A stretch of 64,000 nt of DNA, from positions 13,340,538 to 13,404,537 of the forward strand of contig OX375875.1 of NCBI GenBank assembly GCA_947359465.1, read 5' to 3'. A program made the position numbers and the translations under genes. Of the stretch, positions 45,195 through 56,461 are shown one piece after another (within the stretch, counting starts at the first letter, position 1; each line of letters starts with the position of its first letter). This stretch comes from Metellina segmentata (lineage: Eukaryota > Arthropoda > Arachnida > Araneae > Tetragnathidae). The notes beneath the pieces were generated by a model. That model was not told the origin of the DNA and searched no databases. It saw only the letters and a list, made by a program, of their open reading frames with translations.

Positions 45195-47445
45195 GTGGGA
45201 ATTCTAATAAACATGCTATGTGCGCCAGAAGATAGCATAATTGTCATATAATTGCACCCCATTGTCTGTTTCTTGGCATTATTCTCAGTTTTTTTTATAA
45301 ATAGGAGTTACGTTATTATCAAAATGTTCAAAAACGGCCAATTCTTTGTTGCATTTTAAAATATCGAAACTTCAAACTATTACCATGACAATAGTTTTTT
45401 TATCAATTTGAATGTCACATTACTTAAAAAAGAAGAAATCAATACCCAATATGTTATATGGGCAAAGCCATAGCTAGCGGGGGACCCAAAGGCCTGCCGC
45501 CCCCTCCCCCACAAAAAATAATGGTTTTGTTACAAAAAAATAAAAAAACATTTGAACTTTTTTACTATTTCCAACATAGGAATATGAAGTTCCTACCCCT
45601 TCCCCCCAAAAAAATATATATCCTGGATATGGACATGTGTGTGAAGTTTGTAAGCATTTCTTCACTTCGGCTTCACTAAATGGAGATAAAATTGTCAAAA
45701 ATCATATCTGTACCAAATATTTTTGAATGACATAGACTGAACACTTGGAATAATTACTAAAATATGTCAGAATAGCAAATACGTCAGTGAGAAATTACTA
45801 TGTAATACTAAAATTTTTTATTACCATACACAAGCCAATAAATGGTATTCAAAAATTACATTTGTATAGGGTAACTGTGTTTTGTAATGTTTAAAACAAT
45901 TAGCAATTACCAACTTATATACATGGAATCTATTTTTCTATCTAAAGTTGATAGCTATCAACTTTAGACAAAAAATGAAATCTAAGTTGAAAATGACTTA
46001 CAAAAGTTTTCACTTTTTCGTTGTTCTCAACCTTTTTTTAAATTTCTGATGAGTTCTTCAAATCCTTCTCTTCTTCGTTGGAAAGGTAAAAAGGAGACAT
46101 TCCACTTTTTGCAACTGGTTCAAAGAAAATAACGCTCTTATTTATATTTTCAATATCTGGACGTCTATACCAGTGAATATGATTCACTCCCGTCTTATGA
46201 AAAAACTTTACTTTATGTGTCTTAGTAATAATGCCCCCCCTTCCGGGCACATAACTTTCCCAATATAACAGTTTTTGGGATATGAGCACACACCTCGTAG
46301 TACACACCATAGTATTTATATTGTTCTATTTTCGCCATTTCGACTGGTATCTACTTGGTATTTCTTCCATTAGTAAATTATGCTTTACCTCAACAATGGT
46401 TTGGCAGGTTTCTTTGTAATGGCATTCGTCTATTAAAGATTTTAAACACATCTCTTCGAGGCTCATATCGATATCAACATCTACTTTGATTTTTTTTTGT
46501 GTTCAAGTAAGCATGTAGGGTCTGTTTCTTTTTGTGTAATGTAAACATGGAAAATTGTGACATCATTTGATATTTTGACAAATACACTGAAAATTTCAAC
46601 ACTGAAAATTTTATCGCCATCTTTATTAACTGAACTCTTTATTTTTTTCACAAGAGCTTCAGGACTAATTTTTCTTTCACCTTGTTCTCCCTTCATAAAA
46701 GCATCATATATAAACTTCTTTTGTTTCAAGGATAGTTTATGATGCTTTTACCTTTTTTTTAAAGCCCATCCCATGGAATCATATATTATGTCCTTCGTAT
46801 GCGATGTATATGGTGTGATATCTCCTTGCAGGGATGTTGATGGTAGTGTTATTTTTTAGCTTACATCTTCATTTTCTTGACATACATCATCTTTACCTCG
46901 TCTTTTGTTACACCAGTGCCAACTGCAATAGTATGCTGAACATCAAGTACATGAATGTTGAATTCTTCAACAGTTTTAAATCATGACATACATTCCATTT
47001 CAGGACAGAAGAGAGTTGGTACTTGTGTTTGTGTTTTCTTCTTCTGGGGAGGCTTACCAGTTGGGAAGTTTAAGGGAAATGGCTGAATGGTGTTGAATTT
47101 CAAATCGTGATTTACATCCTGAATTTGAATTCCTGTTTGTTTTCCTGAGCCGATGCCATGATGTGACCGACGCCAATACAAATAAAATTTAATTTTATCA
47201 AATATAATTTAAGTTAAATTTAGTTCTATAATTAATATTAAAGTTAATAATAGTTAATTTTTATAGTTGAATTTGATCAATTAAAAAAGTTTCAATGCAG
47301 CACAGATTAGCCGTTTTTGAACATTTTGATAATAACATAACTTCGATTTATAAAAAAACTGGCAATAGTGACAACAAACAGACAATGGGGTGCTATTATA
47401 TGACAATTGTGCTATCTTCTGATACTAATAGCACGTTTATTAAAA
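45195..47445 (-). mobile_element. Probable DNA element with long (about 200 bp) inverted repeats
   Basis: 45195-45400 and 47265-47445 are inverted copies: GATAGCATAATTGTCATATA, GCACCCCATTGTCTGTTT and TTATTATCAAAATGTTCAAA on the left all recur as complements on the right. Broken minus-strand frames lie between. End points and target duplication could not be set because the similarity fades. 45460-45700 holds a G/C-rich stretch (GGGGGACCCAAAGG, CCCCCTCCCCC) that looks like a separate insertion. Confidence 0.55.
46038..47181 (-). pseudogene. Unrecognised protein remnant inside the long-inverted-repeat element
   Basis: Minus-strand frames at 46038-46310, 46481-46729 and 46981-47181. The middle one, KKFIYDAFMKGEQGERKISP and EALVKKIKSSVNKDGDKIFS, has the flavour of a charged C-terminal region seen in some transposon-associated proteins, but I cannot name the family. 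The first has HIHWYRRPDIENI. Separate frames and low complexity suggest a decayed gene. Confidence 0.35.
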
Positions 47446-48865
47446 TCTGAAGTTTTGAGATATGTAGCTTTAAAAAATGGTGGAATTTGAAAAAAATCGA
47501 TTTTTAACATGAATTTCTGGAAAACTCTTTTGGGTTGCCAAAATTATTTTCATGCAGTTATAACCTGAACATGTCGCTAAAACATAATTCGCATAAAAAA
47601 AATTGTAACTTGTCTGAAGTTTGCTGAATTTTAGCTTTAAATTTCTGCAAATTGGACATTTCCGCTCACGAAACCTTAGTTTTAGGTGTCCCCTTCCTGG
47701 AAACTTTAGCAAGATGCCAAGAAATTTTCACTTCTAAAACTTAGTACTGGTATTATATAAGTAGATTATGAATAAAAATCCTTGGCACCTATCTAAAGTT
47801 TTCCAGAAATATTAATTACACTTTGCCGTATTTCAGCTACAGTGCAAGAAAACGACCTTTACCTGACCTATAAAAACAACCTTAACTTGGCAACGAATTT
47901 TTTTTCCCAAAACGCTGATTCACTTTTTACTAATACACTATAGAGAACATCTGGTGTAAATTTCAGCAAAATCAAAAATATCAACTATTACGAGCGTACC
48001 TCGCTTACAGAAAATCACTCTTTCGTAGTACATTGATACAATTATTACATATTTTGAGTCTAGCAAATGTTATTCACTTTTATTTCAAATAAAGTCATTC
48101 TAAACAATACTAATCATACATGAGCAACGCATTGTTTGGTTTAACAACAAATTATTTAAGGACAGTCTTGAATTATAATAAAACCCTGCTAATTCATACT
48201 TCCCGTTGATCCGAAAGTTTGGTCAATACAAACCATCTGTTTTTAAAATTTGTAAAACAAAATACAGTGAATCAGAAACAACATAATATATTAACATTGT
48301 TGAAATAAAAAAAAATTTTGGTAAGAATGCACATACTATTAGATATTTAGACTATCATTAAATTAAAAATAATAGAAAAATAATCACTATATAGAACTTT
48401 ATGAGCTATTATATATGCACAAAATGAATCAGTTTTTGCTGTGGTAAATACATATAAACATTTTCCTTGTTGGTTCTTCGAAAAAAACATTCTAAGTTAA
48501 ACGTAAAAATCAAGTGAATAAAAATTTCACTTATATGCCGTGCAGTTATGTATATTATGAGTGTAAAAATAATTTTTATTTAATGTCATCTAGTTTAAAT
48601 AGCAGTAAAGCTTAAGTCTCCGTTTGATCGTCATTAACAAATTTGACTTACTTGTTCGACGAATTGAATGTGGGTTGAACCCCCAACACCCTGGTTCCGC
48701 TTATGGTAACTAACACTAATAAAACTGCTCTGTAGTCAGGGAGAAGAAACTAAGCATTTTTAAGAACAAGAGAAACATAACTTTAATGTAATAGAATGAG
48801 CTGCATTGGATATTGGCGCCCGTGGCCACTGTCCTTTCTTCCCCGCTGGTTGTGCCACTACTCAT
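47446..48865. other. AT-rich non-coding stretch
   Basis: No supported gene. Sequence near 47925-48000 (TACTAATACACTATAGAGAA, GGTGTAAATTTCAGCAAAAT) looks repeat-like but has no second copy that I noticed here. Confidence 0.35.
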
Positions 48866-49410
48866 CATTGATTACATCTTAGAATCTATAGCATTTTCGT
48901 ATATGATTGCATCTTGGAACATATAGCATTTTCCTCCATGATTACATCTTGAAACCTATAGCATTTTCCTCCATGACTAATTCGATGATCAATGCTATTC
49001 GAATTGATTACATAATTTAACTTATAGAATTTTACTCTATGATTTTGATTATATCTTGGAACCTATACCCTTTACCTCCACGACTAATGTGATCGCCATT
49101 GTTCTTCGAATTGATTACATCTTGGAACCTATTTTACTCCATGAATAACCTATTTTACTCCATGTATCCGAACGCCCAAATAGCATTTCCCTTCATGTCT
49201 AAAGTGTTTATCTTGGAGCCTACAGCATTTGTTTCCATGATTATATTCTTTAACCTATAGCCCTTCCCCCCATGACTAATGTGTGCATCTTGGAACCTAT
49301 AGCGTTATGCTCCATGATTACATCTTGGAATCTATAGCTTTTTAATCCATGACTAATGTGATAATTGCTCTTCGAATTGATTACATCTTGGAACCTATAG
49401 AATTTTACTC
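48866..49410 (+). repeat. Degenerate tandem repeat of about 42 bp
   Basis: The phrase GATTACATCTTGGAACCTAT AGCATTTT(C/A)CTCCATGA recurs about ten times with gaps and inserted GATGATCAATGCTATTCGAA-type spacers. No coding capacity. Confidence 0.65.
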
Positions 49411-49795
49411 GATGTCTAATCAACATTACACAGAAATATCTACGAAGTACTAAAATGCGTTGCATGTTCTACACAATACCTAGATTTACCTCAAATAGAA
49501 AATATCTTGTCGATCAGGTTCAAACACAGTTTCAGACAACCCAAGACCTTGATCAGTTGAAGTTCGTAAGGTCAGCAGTGCCCGAATGCTGTACATCTGT
49601 ACAATTAAATGACGTCATGGGTAGGGAGATAAAATGCCATCAACAGAAAAACCATTCCATATTTAAATGGGCATTTAAGTAGTTTTGTGCTGCATAAATA
49701 TCTTCTTTAGTTCTGGAAATATTAACTACTTAACGGGGTCTTGTGTATGAGTTAACACTTGTTGATATTGGGATTTCAATCGAATTGGGGCCTGT
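49411..49795. other. Non-coding spacer
   Basis: A 75-codon frame at 49455-49682 has no recognisable family. Nothing else seen. Confidence 0.35.
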
Positions 49796-49990
49796 CGGGG
49801 CTCAGTGGGTTAGCCAACTACGCTAACAACCTGCGAGTTGTAAGTGGCGCAAGGGTTTAATTCCTTTAACTTATTCTGAGTGTATTTCTCTTTTTGTGTC
49901 AGTAAAACTTTCCTCTTGTGTGTACGAACATTACTTGACATTATTTGTCTTGTATTTTGATTAGTTAGGTCAAAAACCAAAAATTCCATC
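49796..49990 (+). repeat. Second SINE family, best copy
   Basis: Head GGGGCTCAGTGGGTTAGCC with a weak B box, then GTGTATTTCTCTTTTTGTGT, GTAAAACTTTCC, ATTACTTGACATTATTTGTC and TTGTATTTTGATTAG. Matches 8240-8445. Confidence 0.65.
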
Positions 49991-50029
49991 AACCAGCAAT
50001 TCTAATGAATATTTCATGTGTCTTCTAAA

Positions 50030-50400
50030 TTCCGGTTAGCTCTCAGGCCCTCGGCTTAACAAGTTCTTGGTTCGAATCCCGGTCTAATTGCGGATATATT
50101 CATAATGTTACGGTGTAGCCTGGTTGGGTGGGTAACGAATAAGCAACTAGAGGGATGCGTGTTCGAAACCAACCAAAGATCGTTGAAAACAAAGCGGGAT
50201 GGTGCACGTTAAATCTGCCATGGCCTCAATTGTCCTCACATTTGCGTGGTGTGAAAGTTTGGAGAGTGAGTTGCTAGCTCAGGTATTTATCTTGTCATCT
50301 GATCTTGGTTAAAAATTATGGGGTATTGTCCTCGAATTTTTCCATTGGGGATTGATCGCGGCACCAATTGCTCTTTGTGTTTATCCATTGCAATGTCAAT
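50030..50400 (+). repeat. tRNA-head scrap followed by a common SINE with head type 3
   Basis: 50030-50100 holds a tRNA-like head (CTCGGCTTAACAAG, GGTTCGAATCCCGG). From about 50110 a second head (GTTGGGTGGGTAACGAATAA, B box GTTCGAAACC) runs into the common body (GGTGCACGTTAAATCTGCCA, CTCACATTTGCGTGGTGTGA, TCATCTGATCTTGGTTAAAA). Confidence 0.65.
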
Positions 50401-51159
50401 TCAAAACCTACCTCACAGTGTTTAGGTATCCCCTTAAGTTGTATTTCTTGGTCAAATTAAGTCTTGCACTGTAAACAATGACCGTAGGGTGACAATCCAA
50501 GTCAAACCTAACTTCTGTTTACATCTATGTCTCAAGTTTCAGGTTAGAATAATTCCAAACTGAATCGATTATATTTTCTAGAAAACTCTTATTACAAATT
50601 TGAGTGTAACTAGTAATTAATTCTGTGGAGTTTGCATACCTTTTTTAATACTGCTTAGAAAAAAGTGCTTTACTGCTGTTGTTAGTTCAAGCTTGACATT
50701 GCTACCAATAATAATACTCCTGTAACGAATTATTGAGACAGGATTATCTCTAAGCAGCTGGGAATACCACCGCTCACAGGCATGTTTGCTCACCTTAAAA
50801 TACACCACTCTATATGGGATGGAATTTCAAAGCTGTCTCTTCTCTACGTACAAAGATATAGCGATTTGATTCTATAATTAATTCACGAGGGAAGACAGTT
50901 TCCAAGGTCACATCAATCAAAGTACCTGCTGCGTACTCCACGACGACGAATAGCTGGAATAATTGAATTATTCAGCAATTCCCTCTCGTAGACTCTGAGC
51001 AGGTGCTCGACCAAAGATACCTCCAATTATAATGTTCCCAGCAGTGGTACTTTTATAAAACTTCACGAACATATTTGAATGGACACCAACAAGTAGTAAA
51101 CCATTTGTGCTTCCTTCTAAAAACCCAATTTTATTATTGGTACTTATATTTACCGGTAG
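50401..51159. other. Non-coding stretch
   Basis: No gene or repeat recognised. Confidence 0.35.
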
Positions 51160-51470
51160 TTAGGAAGGTATTTTAATTAACGTCGTACCGAAGCAAAACA
51201 AAGGTCTATTGATGATGGTCCGGGGTCTACCCCTCAGTCAGAAGATCCAAAGATAACATCACGCAATTTTGAACCACGGTCAGATGACGAAGCAACAACT
51301 GAACTGGTACCCCGTTCTCCAAACTTCCACACCATGCCAGTGAGAACATGTGATGCCACGACGGATTTAACGTGCACTCCAACTCCTTTTTCTATACGAC
51401 GGACTTTGACTGGATTCAAACTCGCAACCCTCCGGATGCTAATCCGATGCTCTTTCAACTACGAATTTAT
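51160..51470 (-). repeat. Common SINE, diverged copy
   Basis: Minus-strand body from TTTTAATTAACGTCGTACCG through GAACCACGGTCAGATGACGA to CTCCGGATGCTAATCC; head type 2/3-like. Confidence 0.7.
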
Positions 51471-51499
51471 ATTTAACGGATCATGTGGTTTGTTCCCAT

Positions 51500-52045
51500 A
51501 ACAAATTGAACTCAGGTGTTAACCTGGTCAGACCATGGTTAAAAATTATGTATTGCTGTCCTCGATCTCTCTCGTTAGGATTGATTACAGCCAAATTGAC
51601 TACAAAAATGACGGACCGGCTACAATAGCCCATTGTGTTGCTGCAGTTCCACGTTAATTAAAATATCATATTCAACCAAAGAATTTAAAGGAGTACCTCT
51701 ATATACAATATTCTTTAATATCTTTCAGTCTCATTTATGCAGTCAATAAATGTCAATTTCCTAAAAAATGAGGACTGATGTAGCCCAATTGGTAGAGTAA
51801 CAGGTTAACAACTGGAGAGTTGCTAGTCCGAAAGAGTCATCCCAACCAAAAACCAAGATATAAGTGGAGCCTAATATACATTAAGTCTATCATGGCATCC
51901 AATGTCCTCAACTTGGCGTGATGTGGAAGTGTGGAGTGCCAGCTTAGGAGTGCCCTCGGTTCTTTCACTTCGGGTTTGCTCCCGGACCGTCGCCAATAGC
52001 CCGTTCCGTTGTTCCAGTGAGACGTTAAAAAAATTACTACCTTCC
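51500..52045 (+). repeat. Two further common-SINE copies
   Basis: 51510-51665 is a 5'-truncated copy (CTGGTCAGACCATGGTTAAA to CAGTTCCACGTTAATTAAAA). 51776-52045 is a longer copy with its own tRNA-like head (TAGCCCAATTGGTAGAGTAA) and body (CATTAAGTCTATCATGGCAT, CCCGGACCGTCGCCAATAGC). Both are old. Confidence 0.65.
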
Positions 52046-52380
52046 CAAGCACCAATTTCCAATTAATGAAGAAATGAAAGTACGCGTGTTTTTGATATAC
52101 TGGACATTTAAAAATAATATCAGCCCGAATTGTAAAGGACGGTAAAAGGGCTGAAATTTTTTTGTTGTCCAAGATTGTGTGTCTAGATTTGTCGGAATTG
52201 CCACATTTAGGCGGTAGGGTGCACAGTTTAGGTTAGTCTATAATTTTTTATTTAGATTCGCTACGCGAATTCGAATTTTGCCATTGAAAATCTTAGCTCG
52301 TAATGTCACATTACGCTTAAGAAATGATGTCAGCGACTCAACAATACAGCGCCTTCTATCACCAAAACGCGACATTTGCG
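52046..52380. other. Non-coding spacer
   Basis: No gene seen. Confidence 0.35.
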
Positions 52381-52384
52381 GATG

Positions 52385-52850
52385 CACATTAGTGATGTGA
52401 CATCGACAGCAAACATCGATGTTGATAATACATCGCCCCAAAAACATCGATGTTTTTAAAATTCAGCGTATTTAAACATTTCCCCCCATTTCCAAAAACT
52501 GGTTTAGCACCTAGTGATGCGACATCGATAGCAAAACATCGATGTTTTTGAAATTCAGTGTATTTAAACATTTCCCCCCCATTTCCAAAAACTGGTTTAG
52601 CACCTAGTGATAAGACATCGACAGCAAAACATCGATTTTTAGAAACATTGATGTTCAAAATTAACAGATCGATATGGATAATGCATCTCCCTAAAACCAT
52701 CGATGTTTTTAAAAAACTGTACTTAAACTTTTCTCCCCATTTCTTAAAACTGGTTTAGCAACTAGTGATTCGACATCATTTCCAATACATCGATGTTTTT
52801 TTTATAAAACATCAATGTTTTGAAAACACCGACATCGATGTCCCATTTTC
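52385..52850 (-). repeat. CATCGATG-rich repeat, inverted relative to 57870-58742
   Basis: Three or more degenerate units with AAACATCGATGTTTTT, TTTCCAAAAACTGGTTTAGC and AGTGATGCGACATCGATAGC. They are the reverse complement of the 123 bp unit at 58332-58700. No clear target duplication. Confidence 0.7.
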
Positions 52851-53600
52851 TAAAGGCGCGTATACATTTGCGAAAAAACCGTTCGCGAGCTTCTAGTTCT
52901 CATGGTTGGGACGGTGTTTTGGGCGACAAACGATCGGTTCGTGAACCGCTCCTGGCGATCCTCTTCCTGTCAGTATTGCGACGAGCAGAAAGGCATTCTC
53001 TGTTCAGATTGGGACGGCATCTTGAGTAGTACGTGGCTTTTCTTTCTGCTCGAGAACCTCCAGGCTCCATAGTCATCACCGGTGACTAGGGTTGCCAACG
53101 GTCTAAGATCGTCCCTGAATTTAAGTTGCTGTCCAAAATCCCGGTTAAATATCAAATTGCCTCCGAATTTCCAAGAAAGCTTTCGACCCCAATGTCACCT
53201 TCACTCCAAAATAGTTATTTCTATTGCACATGACTTCGTGTCTTCATTGAACGTCCGTTTCCTCTCTACTATCCAAAGCCAATACTTATATGTCAGTCTG
53301 TTCAGAGCGGGACCATCGTGAAGAAATGGTATTAGTTGCCTTTCAATTTTCTTATACTGTATTTGAATTTCATTTTCAAAATTGGGGCTGGAGACGAACA
53401 CAAGTTTTCAATTCGACTTTCTTAAAATAGAATTCGGAACTCTCCGTTCTGTATAACTGACGCGAATAAGATCTCTGTTTTGTATACGAGCATTATAATT
53501 TTCATTTTTTCAATAGTTTCAATGTAACAAGAGGTTAGGTTTAGATTTATTATTATTATGTATATGAGAGGACCATCAGGCTTGGAAATAATTAATAGAA
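52851..53600. other. Non-coding stretch
   Basis: A 53,000-centred block has short matching open frames on both strands but no recognised family. Confidence 0.35.
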
Positions 53601-53604
53601 GAAC

Positions 53605-53900
53605 GCCATCTGTAACGGATTTTACAGCGTATTAGCGAGCGTCCAGAATGTAGCACGCTGGCATTGTCCCAGCTGTTCATGTTTCCCATCAGACGGTGTG
53701 GCGAGTACTGCGAGAGAACCGAATGCCCCTCTACCATGTGCAGAGGGTTTTCGCCTATGTACGGCGGTCACTCCATCTATGGTGTGAAGCCTGTGGTACT
53801 GTTGACCGCCATTTTGATGAGTTGTAGTGATGGGGGATTCATAGTATTGTTAAATTCGATTTTGTTGCACATGAAACATTTTTCTTAATTTCATCGGTCT
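53605..53900 (+). pseudogene. Fragment of a mariner-like transposase (helix-turn-helix)
   Basis: Reading across frames, the + strand gives VSHQTVWRVLRENRMPLYHV and QRVFAYVRRSLHLW, the HTH and linker seen in DUF4817-type mariner transposases, then decays. No catalytic residues. Ends not found. Confidence 0.5.
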
Positions 53901-54435
53901 CCTTTCATTCCGACTGTCTTGTTTCTCATCATTTCATAACGCAACACGTATCGACCTCTAGGGCTTTAAAAATTGAGTTCCGACCATGGATCGTATGGTG
54001 ATTTGTGCTTGTCTAGTTGTGTTCTACCATCATCTAACGTATGTACCATGAGTTTAGGAACAACCTATATAACCTCATTGTACCAAGCTTTCTTCAGCCT
54101 TGTTCAGAAACTGGCTTGCTACCTTCATGTTAATAGTTTAAAATTCTCTATTAAAAAGATAGGAGAGCAACACAGAAAATTTACGTGAACTCTAAATTCA
54201 TGCTGGAATTCTAGATTGACTGAAGAGCAGTGGGTAACGAAGTAATGAATGTGTACGTAATTATCGTAAATAACCAGGAATCGTATAATTGTAAACACGC
54301 GAACGAGTTGTGTATATTTTATCATACTTCGTTGAAAATAATTTTTAAAATACACAAAGTTCTTCTGTTTTTCAGAATAATGTTATCATTAGGAAAAAGT
54401 AAATGCAAAGTAAACGCATTATCTTTGGTGATAAG
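53901..54435. other. Non-coding spacer
   Basis: No gene seen. 54428-54435 is the left target duplication of the next element. Confidence 0.4.
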
Positions 54436-55817
54436 TAGGGCAACTTTTTTTCACGCGTTCTACGCTGCATGTAAAGTACTAAAACCAACATTCCTCTTAC
54501 ATGGGGTGTATGGTAAGTAAGTTATAACCGCAACATAAATGCAACTTTCTGCATAAATGCAACCAACTGCAACTTTTTAATATGTAACTTAAAATTAATT
54601 AATATCAAATTACTATTTCATTTTTTGTTCACTGAATCAACCCTTCTGATCTTGCGAACGCTGAAGTATTTCGGATCAAACAAGTTCATGGTAAGAAGGT
54701 GTTCGTCCTAAGACGAAAGTTAAATAAATTGCAAGAAGTACTTTAACACATTGATTGGCACTCTTAATAATCCAGAGGAAACTTGCGTAATCGACTGCAG
54801 AGTTTGCCAAGTGAGTGTCGATCATCAATATGTTGTTCGCCTTGTAGATGAGTTTTAAAATCTCTGAATGTTAAGCGAAAGGATTTTGCGCTTCTACTAT
54901 CCGATACAACACATTATATGACTGCGGCTGGCTCAGGTTTTCAGAGTTAAAGAAATTACTGGCCAAGCATAGGCCATTTAACGTTCTTCTGTATTTCCGT
55001 ATCTATATATATAATTCTCTTACGTGGCACGCAAAAAAGACGTTATTTGTTATTGCGTTTTGGCAACATTGTACGATTGTTTGTTTACCATCACGAAGTC
55101 TCGCGCCTCAATTGAATTCATAGCGTAATCGGATGAAATTTTATTGAAAAAAATTAATTTTAGTCGAGCTGTTGTAGTTTGTATAATAGAAATCAAAGAA
55201 AACGGGGAATCTTTTCAGGGCCAACAATTGTAGTTCAACAATACGCTTGAACTTCAACTTTAGACAACAAACTCAATGAAAAAGTGAGTGGCTCGAGTGC
55301 TGGGGAAATGTACAAACAAACAACATGCTGGGTATTCAATTTCCAAAGCAGCGATCACATTTCGAGTCAAAATTTGCACAATTTTCATTTGAATTCTGAT
55401 TTCAGAGGCACTGTATATATCTTTTCTGCAAACAGCAAATTTAGATTGGAAAAAAATGCTTTTTTTTTTTGGGAATATCATATTTTGTAATTAATTCCTT
55501 CTGCTAGGACACATGTCTTCATTGATGCGAGCGAAGCGAGCATAGGTTCGCGCAGCTAACCAGTGAGGATTGCAAAGCAATCCTCCGGGGGTTGGCGAGC
55601 GCTAGCGAGCAGGGGGCTGGGCCCCCTAGTGTATTATAATACTGTTGTACACGACTAAAAATGTCAATATATTTTGAATTTTTTTCATTTTTTACGAATA
55701 ATTTATTTTAGAATTTAGTGTATCAAAAATAAATGCAACTTTATTTTCATAAATGCAACTTTAGGGAATGATAAATGCAACTTTTCTCATTTTTACTGCA
55801 ACAAAAAAGTTGCCCTA
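54436..55817. mobile_element. Non-autonomous hAT-type element with nested Helitron
   Basis: Inverted repeats TAGGGCAACTTTTTT at 54436 and AAAAAAGTTGCCCTA ending 55817, with a perfect 8 bp target duplication GTGATAAG (54428-54435, 55818-55825). Subterminal repeats of AAATGCAACTTT occur at both ends (about 54538-54590, 55730-55790). No transposase frame. Without the Helitron it is about 754 bp. Confidence 0.88.
55002..55629 (+). mobile_element. Non-autonomous Helitron, 628 bp
   Basis: The 5' end TCTATATATATAATTCTCTT and the 3' end, a GC-rich hairpin (GGGGGCTGGGCCCCC) followed by CTAG, match Helitron ends. It sits between A (55001) and T (55630) with no target duplication, as Helitrons do. The 3' part has the repetitive GCGAGCGAAGCGAGC-like sequence. 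No Rep or helicase. Confidence 0.85.
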
Positions 55818-55825
55818 GTGATAAG

Positions 55826-56366
55826 AATGAGAGTTGGAAATACGCCTACTACAAACATTTAAAATCACCATTCTTCTTAGCTGTAGATTCGAATTAGTTT
55901 TCTAATGCTTATTAAATCTACCTTTATGTTGTCCTAAATGAGTAATTACTCTCACAATATACTAGCTCTATCTATAGAGTGAGTTCTGCGTTTATTCTGA
56001 TAAAAGTTAAGAGCGAAACAATTCTTATACGGTGCCGATTCACAGGAATGAACCTTACCAGTACCCTATGAAGGCAAATTAGTCCACGTCAAAACAAAAC
56101 AAGAGCTGGCCTACTAGGCACTTGTAAGCAGTAGAGCGAACCTGCAAACGTCAAATGCAGGTCTAATAAACTACTCTGGATTGAGTATTTAGAGACGTAA
56201 AACAATGAAGATTCCTTTCCATCTGGTATAATATTTGAACAAAATGCATAATGCATTTACTTTGTACGTCACGCTGCATTTCCTTTATTCATGTGCGGTA
56301 GAACTAAGACAAAGTCTCATATGGAAATCAAACACATTGGCACGTTTTGAAAACGTACATGCTAAT
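55826..56366. other. Sequence upstream of the second cysteine-rich gene's promoter
   Basis: No gene or repeat recognised. Confidence 0.35.
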
Positions 56367-56369
56367 TGG

Positions 56370-56417
56370 GATGAGTCATCAGAGTCGGATTGGTTTCCAA
56401 CCGTTTGTGTATATAAG
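56370..56417 (+). promoter_or_regulatory. Putative promoter: AP-1-like site and TATA box
   Basis: ATGAGTCAT at 56371-56379 is an AP-1/bZIP consensus. TATATAAG at 56410-56417 is a TATA box. About 29 bp downstream TATCATAC resembles an initiator. Together with the donor at 56462 this suggests an inducible pol II promoter for the gene whose first coding exon starts at 60509. Inference only. Confidence 0.45.
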
Positions 56418-56438
56418 GCAAAGCAAAGTGTGCTTATC

Positions 56439-56461
56439 ATACATCTGTGTACTTCACTGAG
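56439..56461 (+). other. Putative noncoding first exon of the second cysteine-rich gene
   Basis: About 23 bp from the inferred start to the donor CTGAG|GTAAGC. The next good acceptor before a coding start on this strand is GCCTACAG at 60501-60508, giving a 4.0 kb intron. Confidence 0.4.

Noticed and set aside
45458..45698. Gly/Pro-rich frame (GGPKGLPPPPPQK)
   Set aside because: Frames on both strands arise from one G/C-rich block inside a repeat; no conserved domain.
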